Shown piece by piece: positions 33,241-43,093 of a DNA stretch of 64,000 nucleotides (the stretch's first letter is position 1; every line of letters begins with the position of its first letter). Origin of the DNA: Ixodes scapularis (Eukaryota > Arthropoda > Arachnida > Ixodida > Ixodidae). The notes under the pieces were generated by a model. That model ran no database searches. It saw only the letters and a list, made by a program, of their open reading frames with translations, and was not told the origin of the DNA. Both the position numbers and the translations under genes were made by a program. The DNA is taken from NCBI RefSeq assembly GCF_016920785.2, contig NW_024609880.1, forward strand, positions 49,624,296 to 49,688,295. The letters run 5' to 3'.

Positions 33241-34854
33241 CAGACATGTACACATTACTCAAAAAAGGTAGTTAAGTTACTGAGTATCGACGCCAAAAGT
33301 AATTCGAGTAGAGTAGAAATTACGTATTTGTAATAGTAATTGAGTAAACTACTAACTACTGTAAAAAAGTAGCGAGTTACTTTAAAGTTTCTTTCGAAGT
33401 TTTTTATGTTTTTGGGATAGCAAAATGAAGAGCAGTTTTTAGCCACGAAAAACCCTGCGAGCCTAAAATAAATGCAGTCATTTTAGGCTTGCGTTTTCAC
33501 CAAAACAGTTTACTCGCTCGCAGAAGCTGAGAAGCAGTTGCCTTTCAAAGTTATCAGCGAGTTTTACCCTTTTTTTCCTAAAGACGTCCCCAGCCAAGCT
33601 AAAAAAGACGTTCCACTGACGCGCCGGATAAAACGGCAGAGTTGAATTTCAGAAACAGGCTGTGGAGGCCTCGGGTAAGCGAGTGTCGGCATCCTAGGTC
33701 TCCATGACGAAACATGGGAGGTTTGCCTCGGTTAGAGGGTCTTTATAACGAGCTCTCCTCCTTTTTTTATTTTTTCTTCGGCAAGGTGAGATTGTTATGA
33801 CTGGCCCCTCTTTATTTGAACGCCGTTCGGAGAGTACGCTGAGCGAGTGCACCTGACCGTCAAGGGTTCATGTCTCGCGCCACGATGATGAGATCATCCG
33901 GACGACTGCGCGTCTCGTTAAAAATTGTTTTGGTTTAACAGAAGATGGAAGCGAAGTATACTTCACCGCTAACGCCGGGTCCAACAATAGTATGTCCCTA
34001 GAGTGACTCGCAATCCTCGCCGGCGACTACGGTATCCTGACGCGCCTGACGAGCCTGACAAGTAAATAGTTTTCAACACAGAGGAGGTCTCCCTGGCGTG
34101 AAAGGACGGAAGGACGCGAAGGATTACGTGAACAAGCATTGTCGCTCGTACAGTTGCAGCTGGAATCGGAAACATGCTCCCATGAACGGATTATCCGCGT
34201 CTGCGTTTGTGCGCGGGGGAGTCCCGCTTTGGCAAGGGAGTATGCGCTGACGACGAGGCGACCATGGGAGCAAGCGCCCAGCTGCGAGGTCCTTCCAGTG
34301 GCGTCTCCCGTTAAACCCCCAGACCGCTTGAGGCAGAACTCACTAAAGGCAGACAACATGAACACAACAACAACGCTCGGAGTGTCCCCGTCTTTCACGG
34401 TTGCAGCTGGAGGCGCGCCGCCTGCGTGCATTACCGGATTGGGTCAATACCCGACCAAGGCTTGTTACGCATTTCTTCGGGCGTTCGTGCCCGACAATGC
34501 TATGTTTTGGCTTCTCGTCGCCACCTTGGCTCAAGGACTCCTGTGATGCAGTTTCTACGGCTGCCGATCATAAGTGCGTGGGAACGGAATGTGAGGGCGT
34601 CCCTAGTTCGGGAATGCCACTTCATCTGCCGGCGTGTTATTTATTTTTGCGCTCCAACTTCTGTGATGAGAAAAATTAGTTCTAGATTTCGAAAGTAATT
34701 AGCAATTTGAGTAGAAGTTATATGAAAAATGTAGTTAAATTAAACTACTAATTACCCAAATAAAGTTGTAATTGAAAGTTACCAAGTTACTCGGAAAAGT
34801 AGTTAAACTACAGTAGTTTGAGTAGGGTAGTTGAACTGTATACATCCAAGTCTG
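33241..34854. mobile_element. Non-autonomous hAT-like element, 1614 bp
   Basis: Starts CAGACATGTACACATTACTC and ends in GTCTG. Subterminal sequence on both sides is packed with GTAGTTA, GTTACT and GAGTA motifs in opposite orientation. An 8-bp flank agrees at 7 of 8 positions (tGTATAAG at 33233-33240, cGTATAAG at 34855-34862), the duplication length typical of hAT. No hAT transposase or BED finger is readable inside; frames up to 135 codons near 34.0-34.7 kb overlap on both strands and are unrecognised. Confidence 0.72.
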
Positions 34855-34919
34855 CGTATAAGTCACCGCAACGTCAGTGTATCAAATGTCGCGTGCAAGT
34901 CTAGCTACTCCTTGGACTG

Positions 34920-35030
34920 GTTGTCGCGTTTCGTACGAAGCACAGATGTCTCGACGACTCTGGACGTAAGCTTTCGCGCAGCGTAACGAAACGGTACTGC
35001 GTGAACCGGCCTCGAACACGACGCCTATAA
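34920..35030 (-). repeat. Partial copy of the element nested at 36527-36739
   Basis: Shares ACGAAGCACAGATGT, GACGACTCTGGACG-like sequence and the end GTGAACCGGCC with the right half of the nested 213-bp element. The left half is missing. Confidence 0.55.
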
Positions 35031-35149
35031 ATGGGTCGAATGCAGCTCTCTAAGTGGATACAGGGCGCAGCATTGTCTTTCGAATCGGGCTCGGGCAACA
35101 CCAGCTATCATCAAAGCCTCCGCACGGCCTCTTCTCCATTCATGAAACG

Positions 35150-35345
35150 TCATTACTGTCGGCTCGCGCTAACTCAGCTATTGGTCCCGAGTCCGACCTT
35201 CGACGCGCTGATTGAACACGAGCCCCGGCCGAACACTGACGCAGCACTCGTGCCCAGTCTCAGGCCTCGATCGATCCGACTGGGATGACGGTGCGGAGGC
35301 GTTCTGCTTATCTAGGTGGTGTTGGCTCGGGTAGATTCACGCATC
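35150..35345. mobile_element. Foldback MITE F, copy 2 (partial)
   Basis: Core CCGAACACTGACGCAGCACT and CGTGCCCAGTCTC, and right end GCTTATCTAGGTGGTGTTG, match the copy at 38200-38447. The left arm is poorly preserved. Confidence 0.6.
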
Positions 35346-35944
35346 ATATCGTCAATGACAACCTAAGAAGCGCGGTCCGTGGCGAATCCCGAGCATCTGA
35401 TTATCACCCCACAGCCACTCAAGTTGAGACATTAGTGGGCAAGAACGGCAAAAGTCGTATTACAAAGCAAACGTCGTTCAAGTTTTGAACGTTTTTTAAG
35501 CTTCTTTCTACTTTCCAAAAAGAAAAAAAAATTAAAGGTTGTTTATCGTTATTCAACGTGACAATATCTAGGCAGATATTCGAGTTCGGGTTTGTGATCA
35601 ATCACTGCGGTGGCTAAAATTTTCAAAACTTTAAAAACCGCCGTCACTCTGTGAAATACTTCATACAAAAGACAGTCTACAGTCACTGTCTGAGGCACGT
35701 TTCTTCCTTGTATGACGATTAAATTGGCCATACAAACACTATCTGCAGGCATTTGCGAATCATATTTATATATATAATATGTCGGTCATCACGTCTGCCG
35801 CGAAGACCGTGCCTTTTATAGGATGTACGAGCAGCTTGGACCGCGCGGTTTAACGAGATCAGGAGCATAAACACTGAACCTAAGACGCCCGCCTGTGATA
35901 CGTCGGTAGGCGACCGTAACAACGCTTGGTGTAAGAAGACAATA
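35346..35944. other. Intergenic, nothing recognised
   Basis: No repeat or gene seen. Short frames only. Confidence 0.5.
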
Positions 35945-37036
35945 GACAGTTTTAGTAGATCGTACGCTAAAGCGTTGCGTACGCAATAAAATTGCGGGTC
36001 GGGAGTGCGCGTGCGCAGAACGCAATAGAAGAGCTAGCGTATTGCGTACGCACGCAACGCTGGGGATTTTGCGTGGCGGGCTAGCGGGCTCTGCGGGACG
36101 TTCTCGAGAGATCTCGGACCCAACGAGAGCGCCAGTTTCAAAATGGCGGTTGCCTCGACTGGCGCAGCAAAGGCGACGTGGTGTTTTCGAAGTTCTGTGT
36201 TACGTGAAATTGCGTGGTGTTCAGCTCGGCAATTCTTTCCGGGACCTACGGCGGTCGAATCAGATCGCCGTGCAGCTGAAGGAGTGCACAGTGAAAATGT
36301 TCGCCGCTTGGAATGTGCGTGAACGCTGCGATCTGCTCAACGCTAAGCCTATTCGCACAGTTCATCGCCGACGGACGAGCGACTCTAAAAGAAATCGCCG
36401 AAGTTCTCGCTATGTACTGGACATCAGTAGGTCATGAATTTCATTCCGCGATAGCATTGATAAAAGGTGCCGTTTCAAAGGGAAGATTGACGGAGGCTCC
36501 GTGATCGAATTTGGCTACGCACTCGTAAGCCTGGTTCAGACAGTTCCGTTTGACTGCGTTTGACTGCGTTGCGGCAGCGAGAAACCAGGACATCCCTGCT
36601 ACTTATATCGCGTGCTAAGATGATTCTTTGAATTGGATTGCACGCTTCACACGAAGCACAGATGTGCCGATGACTCGCTTTCGGTTCTCGACGCAACGCA
36701 GTCAAACGCACTCAAACGCAAGTGTCTGAACCGGCCCTTACTCGTAGCCTCTGTACCCCGCAGAAAAGCGCGCTTGACGAGGCAGCTGCGGCTTGGTTTA
36801 ATTTGAAATAAAATCATTGGACACGTTTTCATTTTCAATATTTCTTTCCAGGAGCATGGTTGCGCTATAAGCACGCAGAATTCTGCAACTGTAGCAAATC
36901 TAACCAAGATCATGCGCGGTGTTCACTCGAAAACGTAACGCACAACTAAATTCGGCCCGAGCAGGTCATTTTTAGCGTACGCTATACTATTGCGTATTGC
37001 GTACGTAAGAGCCAGCAACGCTATACTAAAACTGTC
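35945..37036. mobile_element. TIR element, 1092 bp, TA duplication, host to a nested insertion
   Basis: GACAGTTTTAGTA at the left and TACTAAAACTGTC at the right, each flanked by TA. Subterminal regions are rich in GCGTACGC, CGTACGCAATA and related palindromes. The middle (36040-36510) has frames up to 131 codons of unknown nature. Element 36527-36739 is inserted inside. A lone TIR-like ACAGTTTTAGTAGTGTACGC lies near 51759. Confidence 0.75.
36527..36739. mobile_element. Nested 213-bp MITE with ACTCGT duplication
   Basis: Ends are AAG..CTGGTTCAGACAG and its near inverse TGTCTGAACCGGCCCTT. The arms continue through two CGTTTGACTGCGTTTGA-type repeats and TTGCG..CGAGAA. ACTCGT flanks both sides (36521-36526 and 36740-36745), giving a 6-bp target duplication. 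Superfamily not assigned. Confidence 0.78.
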
Positions 37037-38199
37037 TAATACCGGGACCAAACGAGAGATTCTTCCCCGAAACAAAAGTTCAAGAGAAAAAATGTAACAG
37101 GAATATTCATTGGGCAGGCGTTATCAAGACCCTTTGGAAACGCCAAACACGTCCCCCTTGGGGAAACGCTAACCCTAATCCCTTAACTTTTCTCTTTTGG
37201 CTTTGTCTTTTGCTGCCCCTTTTTAACTTTGTTACGGGTTCAGTGTTAGCGTTTCCCAAAGGGGCACGTATGTGACGCTTCCCAAGGGTCACTATAACGA
37301 ATTTCCTAAAAATCCACCAATGGACCTTCCTGTAATTTTCTTTACCCCTTTTCTGTACCCTGCCTGTCAGAGTACGTCGACGCTCTTGAGTGTGGTCATT
37401 CATATCACTCGTGAAAAAACCACATCCATACCACACCTGGAAGAAACCGCATCCAAATTACTCCTGGAAGGAACCGGATCCATATCACTCGTGGAGGGAA
37501 CCGCATCCATCGTTTTAACTACACACACATATGACACCCCACGAAACCCAGAGCGAAGAACAACCGGCGACGGCAGAGGTGCAACTGAGCACCCCCCATT
37601 CCACCGCGCCGCAACGCCTTGTAGAGTTCTAGTCCGATTCCCCGAGCCCCTGTTTCCAGATGAACGTGACACAGCAAAGCATCTCGGCAGAAAGCGTTTA
37701 TTCCACTTACAATCTGCTGGGGGGGGGGCTTCGGGATCGGTTAAGTTAATCGAGGAAGCCTGTGAGGTGTGCACAGCCACTGTTTGATGCATGCCGATCG
37801 TCCGTGCGGTGCTAGTCTGCATCCTGGGAACGTCGACGTCACGGGTTCGATCCGGGGTCAAAGTCCGGAATCACCGGGACGTCCGTCGTGAGCCGACTCC
37901 CGCACAAGAATCCCTCTTCCAATCTACCGTCGTCCGTCGTCCCAGCTCCCTCGTTGTTTCCGCGGTCGCCCACCAGACAGGCGGGAGCCTCTTGTCTCCC
38001 ATCGTGAAAGGACTCGCGCTGGAGCTACACGTCCGGCTCCCCAGCAGCACGTGCAGATACTCGAGCGCCGACGCTCCCAGGGAGGGGGGTCCGAGGATGT
38101 CCACCGCCGCCGCCGTCAATGTCTTCTGTGGCGAAGACGGCACCAAAAGCGCCGTCTACTCCACAGAGGCGCCGGTGTCCGGTTGTTGAACAGATGAAG
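37037..38199. other. Intergenic with long open frames on both strands
   Basis: Frames of 171 codons (plus, 37272-37787) and 153 codons (minus, 37400-37861) overlap, followed by frames up to 132 codons. They contain the 27-bp minisatellite and no known domain. ACGGGTTCGATCCGG near 37846 resembles a tRNA B box, but no tRNA fold surrounds it. Coding status undecided. Confidence 0.35.
37404..37511. repeat. 27-bp minisatellite, four units
   Basis: CATCC or GATCC recurs at exactly 27-bp steps (37423, 37450, 37477, 37504) within a unit like CTCGTGGAGGGAACCGCATC. As 27 is a multiple of three, both strands read as nine-residue repeats: HLEETASKL / LLEGTGSIS / LVEGTASIV on plus, MDAVPSTSD / MDPVPSRSN / LDAVSSRCG on minus. 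Confidence 0.9.
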
Positions 38200-38447
38200 G
38201 CTGACGAGACCCCGCAACCTCTTAGTTGACAAAGCCGCACTACTGAATGAGGTGGCGTCATCAGAGAGGCCAACGCTGGGCACAGATTTGACACGATGGT
38301 CGCGTCAACGTTTGGCTCAAACTTGACTCGAAGCCGAGCGCTGACGCAGCACTCGTTTCCAATCTGTGTCCAGCGTTGACCTTCTCTGGTGACGCAATCT
38401 CATTCAGCACTAGCGCCTTGTTATCTAGGAGGTGTTGCGCGGCACCT
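38200..38447. mobile_element. Foldback MITE F, copy 3, best preserved
   Basis: The left arm (ACTGAATGAG, GCGTCAtCAGAGAG, CAACGCTGGGCACAGATT) pairs with the right arm (AATCTGTGTCCAGCGTTG, TTCTCTGGTGACGC, CTCATTCAGCA). An outer pair (AACCTCTTAGTTGACAA with TTGTTATCTAGGAGGTGTT) extends it. The core CGAGCGCTGACGCAGCACTC is shared with the other copies. Confidence 0.8.
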
Positions 38448-38881
38448 CCTCCTCTCTTGCCCCGGGCCAGCTTTGCGCGTGACTGCTAAAGATGAAAGGA
38501 CTCGTTTCGACAACAACCCGACGGTGTCTGTCAGTTTGTCAGCTCCGGGGAAAGGGGGAAAGTTTGACGCATGTTGACATCAGTGCTTCGGACCAATGGG
38601 AGCGCCGTACGCGTCACCCTCTCCCCCTCCTTCTCCCTCTCTCCCCGGCGCCGACAATCGAGAGACACCGCCGGGGTTTCGTCAAAACGAACGTTCTAAT
38701 GCCAACGAATAAAAAAAATGACCGCATCTCCACGTGGGGAATGATGTTGATTGGGGCGAAGCTCTGGTGGTGCTTGTCGTCTGCGTAGACGCTGAGCCAC
38801 GGCATGCCGAGCCTTTCGTTCGTTTTCATCCATATCAGAAAGAGAATGTGTGGTATGAAACGTGGGTATATAGGCATTTGT

Positions 38882-39025
38882 GCATTTGACCGCAGCGCCC
38901 TCTCGTCTATAAACGTTGAGCCAATGCATGCAAAGTTTAACGCGATTATATAAGCATTTGACCGCAGCGCCCTCTCCTGTATAGACGTTGAGCGGCTACA
39001 TGCAACGTTTCATTCATGACATCCC
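38882..39025. repeat. 72-bp direct repeat, two units, CTCF-core-like motif in each
   Basis: GCATTTGACCGCAGCGCCCT is repeated 72 bp apart, each time followed by a GTATAGACGTTGAG-like block and CATGCAA. On the minus strand each unit contains AGAGGGCGCTGCGG, close to the core of the CTCF/insulator motif. A less complete unit lies near 38786. The pair ends about 45 bp before the tRNA gene. Confidence 0.75.
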
Positions 39026-39070
39026 CAGCTCTTGAGTTACTACTACATCTCAGAGCCCCCTACTCGTCCC

Positions 39071-39152
39071 GCAGTCGTGGCCGAGTGGTAAAGGCAATGG
39101 ACTAGAAATCCGTTGGGGTTTCTCCGCACAGGTTCAAATCCTGTCGACTGCG
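39071..39152 (+). tRNA. tRNA-Ser (anticodon AGA)
   Basis: The 82-nt class II tRNA folds fully. Acceptor GCAGTCG pairs with CGACTGC, leaving discriminator G as in serine tRNAs. The anticodon stem ATGGA/TCCGT (one U-G) encloses CTAGAAA, giving anticodon AGA. The variable arm pairs GGGG with CTCC. The T arm is ACAGG/CCTGT. The A box is TGGCCGAGTGG and the B box GGTTCAAATCC. There is no intron and no encoded CCA, as usual in eukaryotes. It reads UCU codons. It is also the closest thing in the window to the tRNA ancestor of the SINE heads. Probably functional, though one D-loop base differs from the common form I know. Confidence 0.92.
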
Positions 39153-39158
39153 CAAATG

Positions 39159-39168
39159 TTTTTTTTTT
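39159..39168 (+). terminator. RNA polymerase III terminator of tRNA-Ser
   Basis: T10 run starting seven bases after the tRNA 3' end. A further T10 follows near 39174. Confidence 0.85.
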
Positions 39169-39190
39169 CGTCATTTTTTTTTTGCCCTAC

Positions 39191-39237
39191 ACGAGCACGT
39201 GAGCACGTGAGCACGTGAGCTCACGAGCACGAGCACC
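39191..39237. repeat. GAGCACGTG short tandem repeat
   Basis: Period of nine bases, three good units (GAGCACGTG) and degenerate neighbours. Each good unit contains the E-box CACGTG. It lies just beyond the tRNA terminator. Confidence 0.85.
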
Positions 39238-39810
39238 AGAAAGATCGATGTGAGCACGGACGCCGGATGGACAAGGCTAGACCCTAAGGAGCTTCGCCCC
39301 TAAAAAGTGCTTGCTCACGCAATTCTTACGAAAGCTCGGGTCTTTGCTGGGTTTCAGAAAGATCTACGCACGGGCCCACGGCAACCGGTCAGCGGTTGGG
39401 CAACCACTGACCAATACTTCCTCCAGCACGAGCTCGGTCAATATAGGGACGTTCATTGGCATATAGTCGTTCGCATTTCCACCGTGTTTTATATCAGTCA
39501 CATCGATTCAAGTTACACGCCGTGGTTCGTGAGACAGACATGATAAAAGCGGACTCTCGAAGCCCGCGGCGCAACTATTGACTTGAAAGAGACCCGATTT
39601 ACGACCAACTGTTTGCTCGGCGAAGTCGCAAGATCTATATTAAACTCTCGGCTCTTTACACAGGAAACAGCCCGCGCATTCTTCTTTTTTATAGCCTTTT
39701 CGTGGTTCGTTATTTCTTATGACGGATCTTGGAGCTCGCTACGAACTATCTAAGGCCATCCAATGACGCGTGAGGGTAACGTGACCTCCGGGAGATGCTC
39801 TGGGACGCGC

Positions 39811-39830
39811 GGGGGGGGGGGGGGGGGGGG
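39811..39830. repeat. G20 homopolymer
   Basis: Twenty consecutive G, preceded by GGGACGCGC. Confidence 0.9.
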
Positions 39831-40897
39831 CATGGTCACGTGACCCGTTCGCAGTGTTGGATTGGCTGGAAAGGCGCGTAGCGTCTGCAGTGGTTCATTC
39901 TATAAGGCGAAACGGCGTACAGCCAAAGTATTTACTAGGAGAATGGTAAACGTAACGTCAATTTTACCACTTTGTCGCGGCGGAAAGACAGAAAAAGGTG
40001 GTACATATGGAATGTTTCGTCTGGTGTCTGGGAGAAAGTTTCCAACGACTGCATTAAACATGAGCTCTCTTTTATAAAAGAAAATGATCTTTTTAGTGCT
40101 TTTTTTTGTATACTCCTTTGGGGAAACAGCAAGGGTTGCACTCTGGAGCATCCTTAAATATACGCCAGAAAATGAAAAAAGAAAAGAAAGATATTTAACA
40201 AAAGGCTGCCGCTTCCAACGGAAAGGCGATTGGGCCTAAAAGCCCGTTCGCACGTGAGAAACGTGAGATAGGCTTCGGCGCAGGAGAAGACCCGGGTTTC
40301 AAAGGCTGCTAAAAAATGTTGTTTTCTTTTTTCTTGCTTGTCATTTTACTGCTTTCATTGTTTCTTTGTGCTTCTTCGAAACATTTCAACGTTCTCCAAA
40401 AAAAGGAAGGTCCACCCTTTTGTGATAGGACCAAAACTCGTACTTCCAAAGCGCGTTTCTGCGCTTTATATATATAATACTTTGTCGTTCATGTTTTATT
40501 GACAACGAATGCCCCGCGCAAAGTTCGTTTCTTTATGGAAAAAGAGAGAAAGGAAAAAAATTTCCTGCTCCCGAAAATCGGCGTTGTCTCGTTTGATCTA
40601 GGAGTAAAATCTTGTTTGTTTCTTTTTCGATCAATTTCACCGCGTTTTACAGTTAACGACTCCATTGTTGTTTTTGTCTTTTTCAAAAAGAAGTTTGTAT
40701 TTATTTTAAAATTTTTCTTGATGAGTTGACGGGCAACAGTTTGTGTTCGGGAGCGCTTGGGTCAGCAAATATATATGAAACTCAAGTTCAACTGCACCGA
40801 TTTCGAGCCGCTGTTCTTGAAGTTAGCGGGTGGAATTCTTTGTATGTCTTCGTTTTTTCTTGTTTTTTTTTTTATTATTATTTTTTTATTTTTTTTA

Positions 40898-40918
40898 GGG
40901 GGGGGGGGGGGGGGGGGG
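40898..40918. repeat. G21 homopolymer after a T-rich tract
   Basis: Twenty-one G directly after about 37 bases that are almost all T and A. Confidence 0.9.
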
Positions 40919-41313
40919 TTCGAATCACGTCCGCGTGGAACAAACGGGTCTTTTTTTTTTTCAAAATTCAGAATTGAACTCAAAACGAAAAGTTTTCAGC
41001 TTACACGATCGCGCTCGCGTGCCGTGATCGCGAGCGTCCACCACTCTCTCGGTGATCACGTAGAGATCTTCTTAAACAAGGCGTACTTCACTGTTTGCAA
41101 AAGTTCGTCTCACCCGTCTTTCTTCCAAACAGTGTTTGAGGCGGCCTCCGCTTGACGTGTGTACGAGATCTTCAAAGCAGCCTTTAAAAATAAAGTGAAA
41201 ATTAGACATGCGACGCTGCGTTTTCGACCAACCTTGAAATATATGTATATCAACGCACCGATTCTGGAATTCTTAATGGCCGATTGGCAGTTGGAAACGA
41301 CAGCAGAAAGACT

Positions 41314-41337
41314 CCCCCCCCCCCCCCCCCCCCCCCC
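41314..41337. repeat. C24 homopolymer
   Basis: Twenty-four consecutive C, followed by further C-rich sequence. Confidence 0.9.
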
Positions 41338-41504
41338 TCCTTTTCTCCCCTCCCCCGATAACCGCAGGACAAGTAAGTTTGGAGGACTCTCAACTAAAAC
41401 CCCCAAATCGTCGCATAAAACACGTTTTTTTTTGTTGTTTTTTAGAAGATGATACAGCTGAGGGGGTAAACTGAACCATATAATTAAGTCGGGATTCGTA
41501 CACG

Positions 41505-41700
41505 AGGTCGGTGGCGTCGGCTCGGAGCAGGTGCAGCTATACCTCGCCCTACAGAACCCAGGGATCCTGGGCTCAATCCCAGCCCCTGGCCATTTCGATT
41601 AGGATGAGCATCGTACGCCCCGGGATGTGGTCGTGTCTTAATATAGCGGGCGGACTGCACTGGCTAAATTGCTCGTCTGCAGCGCGCAAGAGTGTTGTCA
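41505..41700 (+). mobile_element. tRNA-Ser-derived SINE, degenerate copy
   Basis: Recognisable by CAGAACCCAGGGATCCTGGG, CTCAATCCCAGCCCCTGG, TTTCGATTAGGATGAGCATC and GCACTGGCTAAATTGCTC, all in the order of the 6232 copy. The A box is damaged and the T-tail is missing. Confidence 0.82.
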
Positions 41701-42134
41701 TATTCTGGCAGAGAAAGGCCACACTGTCTAAACATCTAACGTCTAGTCTGATAGTGGCTTTTTAGGTAATGATGTTGAATGTTAGCACCTGTATTCGTTT
41801 TAACCTAAACAGTCGCGGTAAAAGACAACAACAGCCGACTCCTCGGTGATTGTTATTAACTTCCCCCTCTGCGGGGTGAACTAAAATGCTTGAATGTGCG
41901 TTTAAGATTAGATGTTCGTTATTTTAACGAAACGTATGTGTGTCAAAAGCGAAATAAAAATCATAGTTATTTTTTATCTGACAGCCCAAATTTTCTAAAA
42001 ACTAGCTCAACTTGCTCTTTTTTTTATGGTGGGAACAGGTATATACAAACATGAACACAGAACAATGTGTTTCTTTCGTGTTTCAAGGCATATACAAGGT
42101 GTTTGTTTTTAAGCTTAACATATGGGTTAAAAAA
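41701..42134. other. Intergenic, nothing recognised
   Basis: AT-rich sequence with no repeat match or gene seen. Confidence 0.5.
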
Positions 42135-42425
42135 AAAGAAAGCTCGAGGTACACCTAAGCTTTTCTTATGAGCTGTGAATGCGAAAGCATGCAAGCCGCT
42201 CGTCCGCTCCCTTTGTCGTCTGCTGCGTACTAGCGCGCATGCGATTCGTAATCTCGGAGGCCATGGCACAGTGGCCAATGGGAGCCCCATCGACGCGCGC
42301 CAGCCTATGGAACCGAAGGCGAATCGCTCCTATTGGGATCGCGGCGGAAACTAGGAGCCATTTTCGCGCTCCAGACTTATGACGTCAGCTTGCTCTATGA
42401 GACAGTTAATGCTTTCATATTAAAA
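42135..42425 (+). mobile_element. MITE E, copy 1
   Basis: Opens with GCTCGAGGTACACCTAAGC, then GTGAATGCGAAAGCATGCA, and continues through GGCCAATGGGAGCC and GCGCCAGCCTATGGAACCGA to TGAGACAGTTAATGCTTTCA. Matches 52630-52960 on the same strand; 50281-50440 carries the right part inverted. No coding capacity. Confidence 0.78.
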
Positions 42426-42489
42426 AAACCGTGATAGCTACACTAATTAGGCTTGGGTATGTGAGTTATACGGCCCGGGGGACATAGTA

Positions 42490-43043
42490 CGAGGAGCGTT
42501 CATAAAGTTCGTATTATTGTCACGAAGGAATAGATATTCAGCGATCAAACTCGATTAGGAGTTTAGACTTTTTCTACTTGTTCGCCACCAATAGTTACCC
42601 ACTCTTTCCAGTGATGCACCACATGCCGGAAGCCATTGTTATAGAACTCCTGGTTTTGAGTGTTCAGGAATCGCTCCACTTCAGCAATCACTTGGTTGCC
42701 GTCCTTGAAATGCTTTCCTCTTATTTGGCTGCGCCATTTAACCAACGTGTCATAAACTGGGGCGTTGTCCCCGAACAACGCTCCCAGTTTGAAAGAATAT
42801 CCTTGGCATTACTTCCCTTCAAATAATAATAAAAAAAAATAAACGGATCACTGCATGTGCTTGGTACCGACGAGCGGTGCCATTTTTGTTTCGACATCCT
42901 AGCGGCGTTCCGAGCTACTATAGCTTGCGATGTTTATACTGTGCAGAAACTAGAGGGACGCGCGCTCAAGTTGTTTCTTGTTCCGTTTATTTTTTTTTTT
43001 CAAAACTTTTGTCCCGATAGTACGAACTTTATGAACGCCCACG
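42490..43043 (-). mobile_element. Internally deleted mariner element
   Basis: Inverted termini share GCGTTCATAAAGTTCGTA (left 42496-42513; inverse at right, about 43020-43037) and partly pairing flanks. Length about 554 bp, against about 1.3 kb for a full mariner. The inside holds the remains of a transposase on the minus strand, so this is a deletion derivative. A clear TA duplication was not found. Confidence 0.82.
42563..42778 (-). pseudogene. Mariner transposase remnant: helix-turn-helix joined to C-terminus
   Basis: A 71-residue frame begins FGDNAPVYDTLVKWRSQIRG, the end of the mariner DNA-binding helix-turn-helix region. It passes at once to FLNTQNQEFYNNGFRHVVHH and WKEWVTIGGEQVEK, the usual mariner C-terminal tail. 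The catalytic DD(34)D core between them is gone. The joint keeps the frame. Such a product would have no transposase activity but could in principle still bind ends. Confidence 0.82.
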
Positions 43044-43093
43044 AAAAGGTGCTAATCGTAGCGAACAGTCGGCTAATTATCAAAATATGCTAT

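Larger units (their letters stand above)
39238..41504. other. Intergenic with long homopolymers, nothing recognised
   Basis: Contains G20, G21 and C24 tracts and T-rich stretches (40861-40897). GTTCGAATC directly after the G21 resembles a B box, but no tRNA precedes it. Frames across the tracts (glycine or proline runs) are artefacts of composition. Confidence 0.5.

Noticed and set aside
37840..37865. tRNA B-box-like GGGTTCGATCCGG
   Set aside because: No A box or foldable acceptor and anticodon stems around it.
40917..40930. GTTCGAATC after the G21 tract as a tRNA remnant
   Set aside because: Preceded only by homopolymer; no tRNA body.
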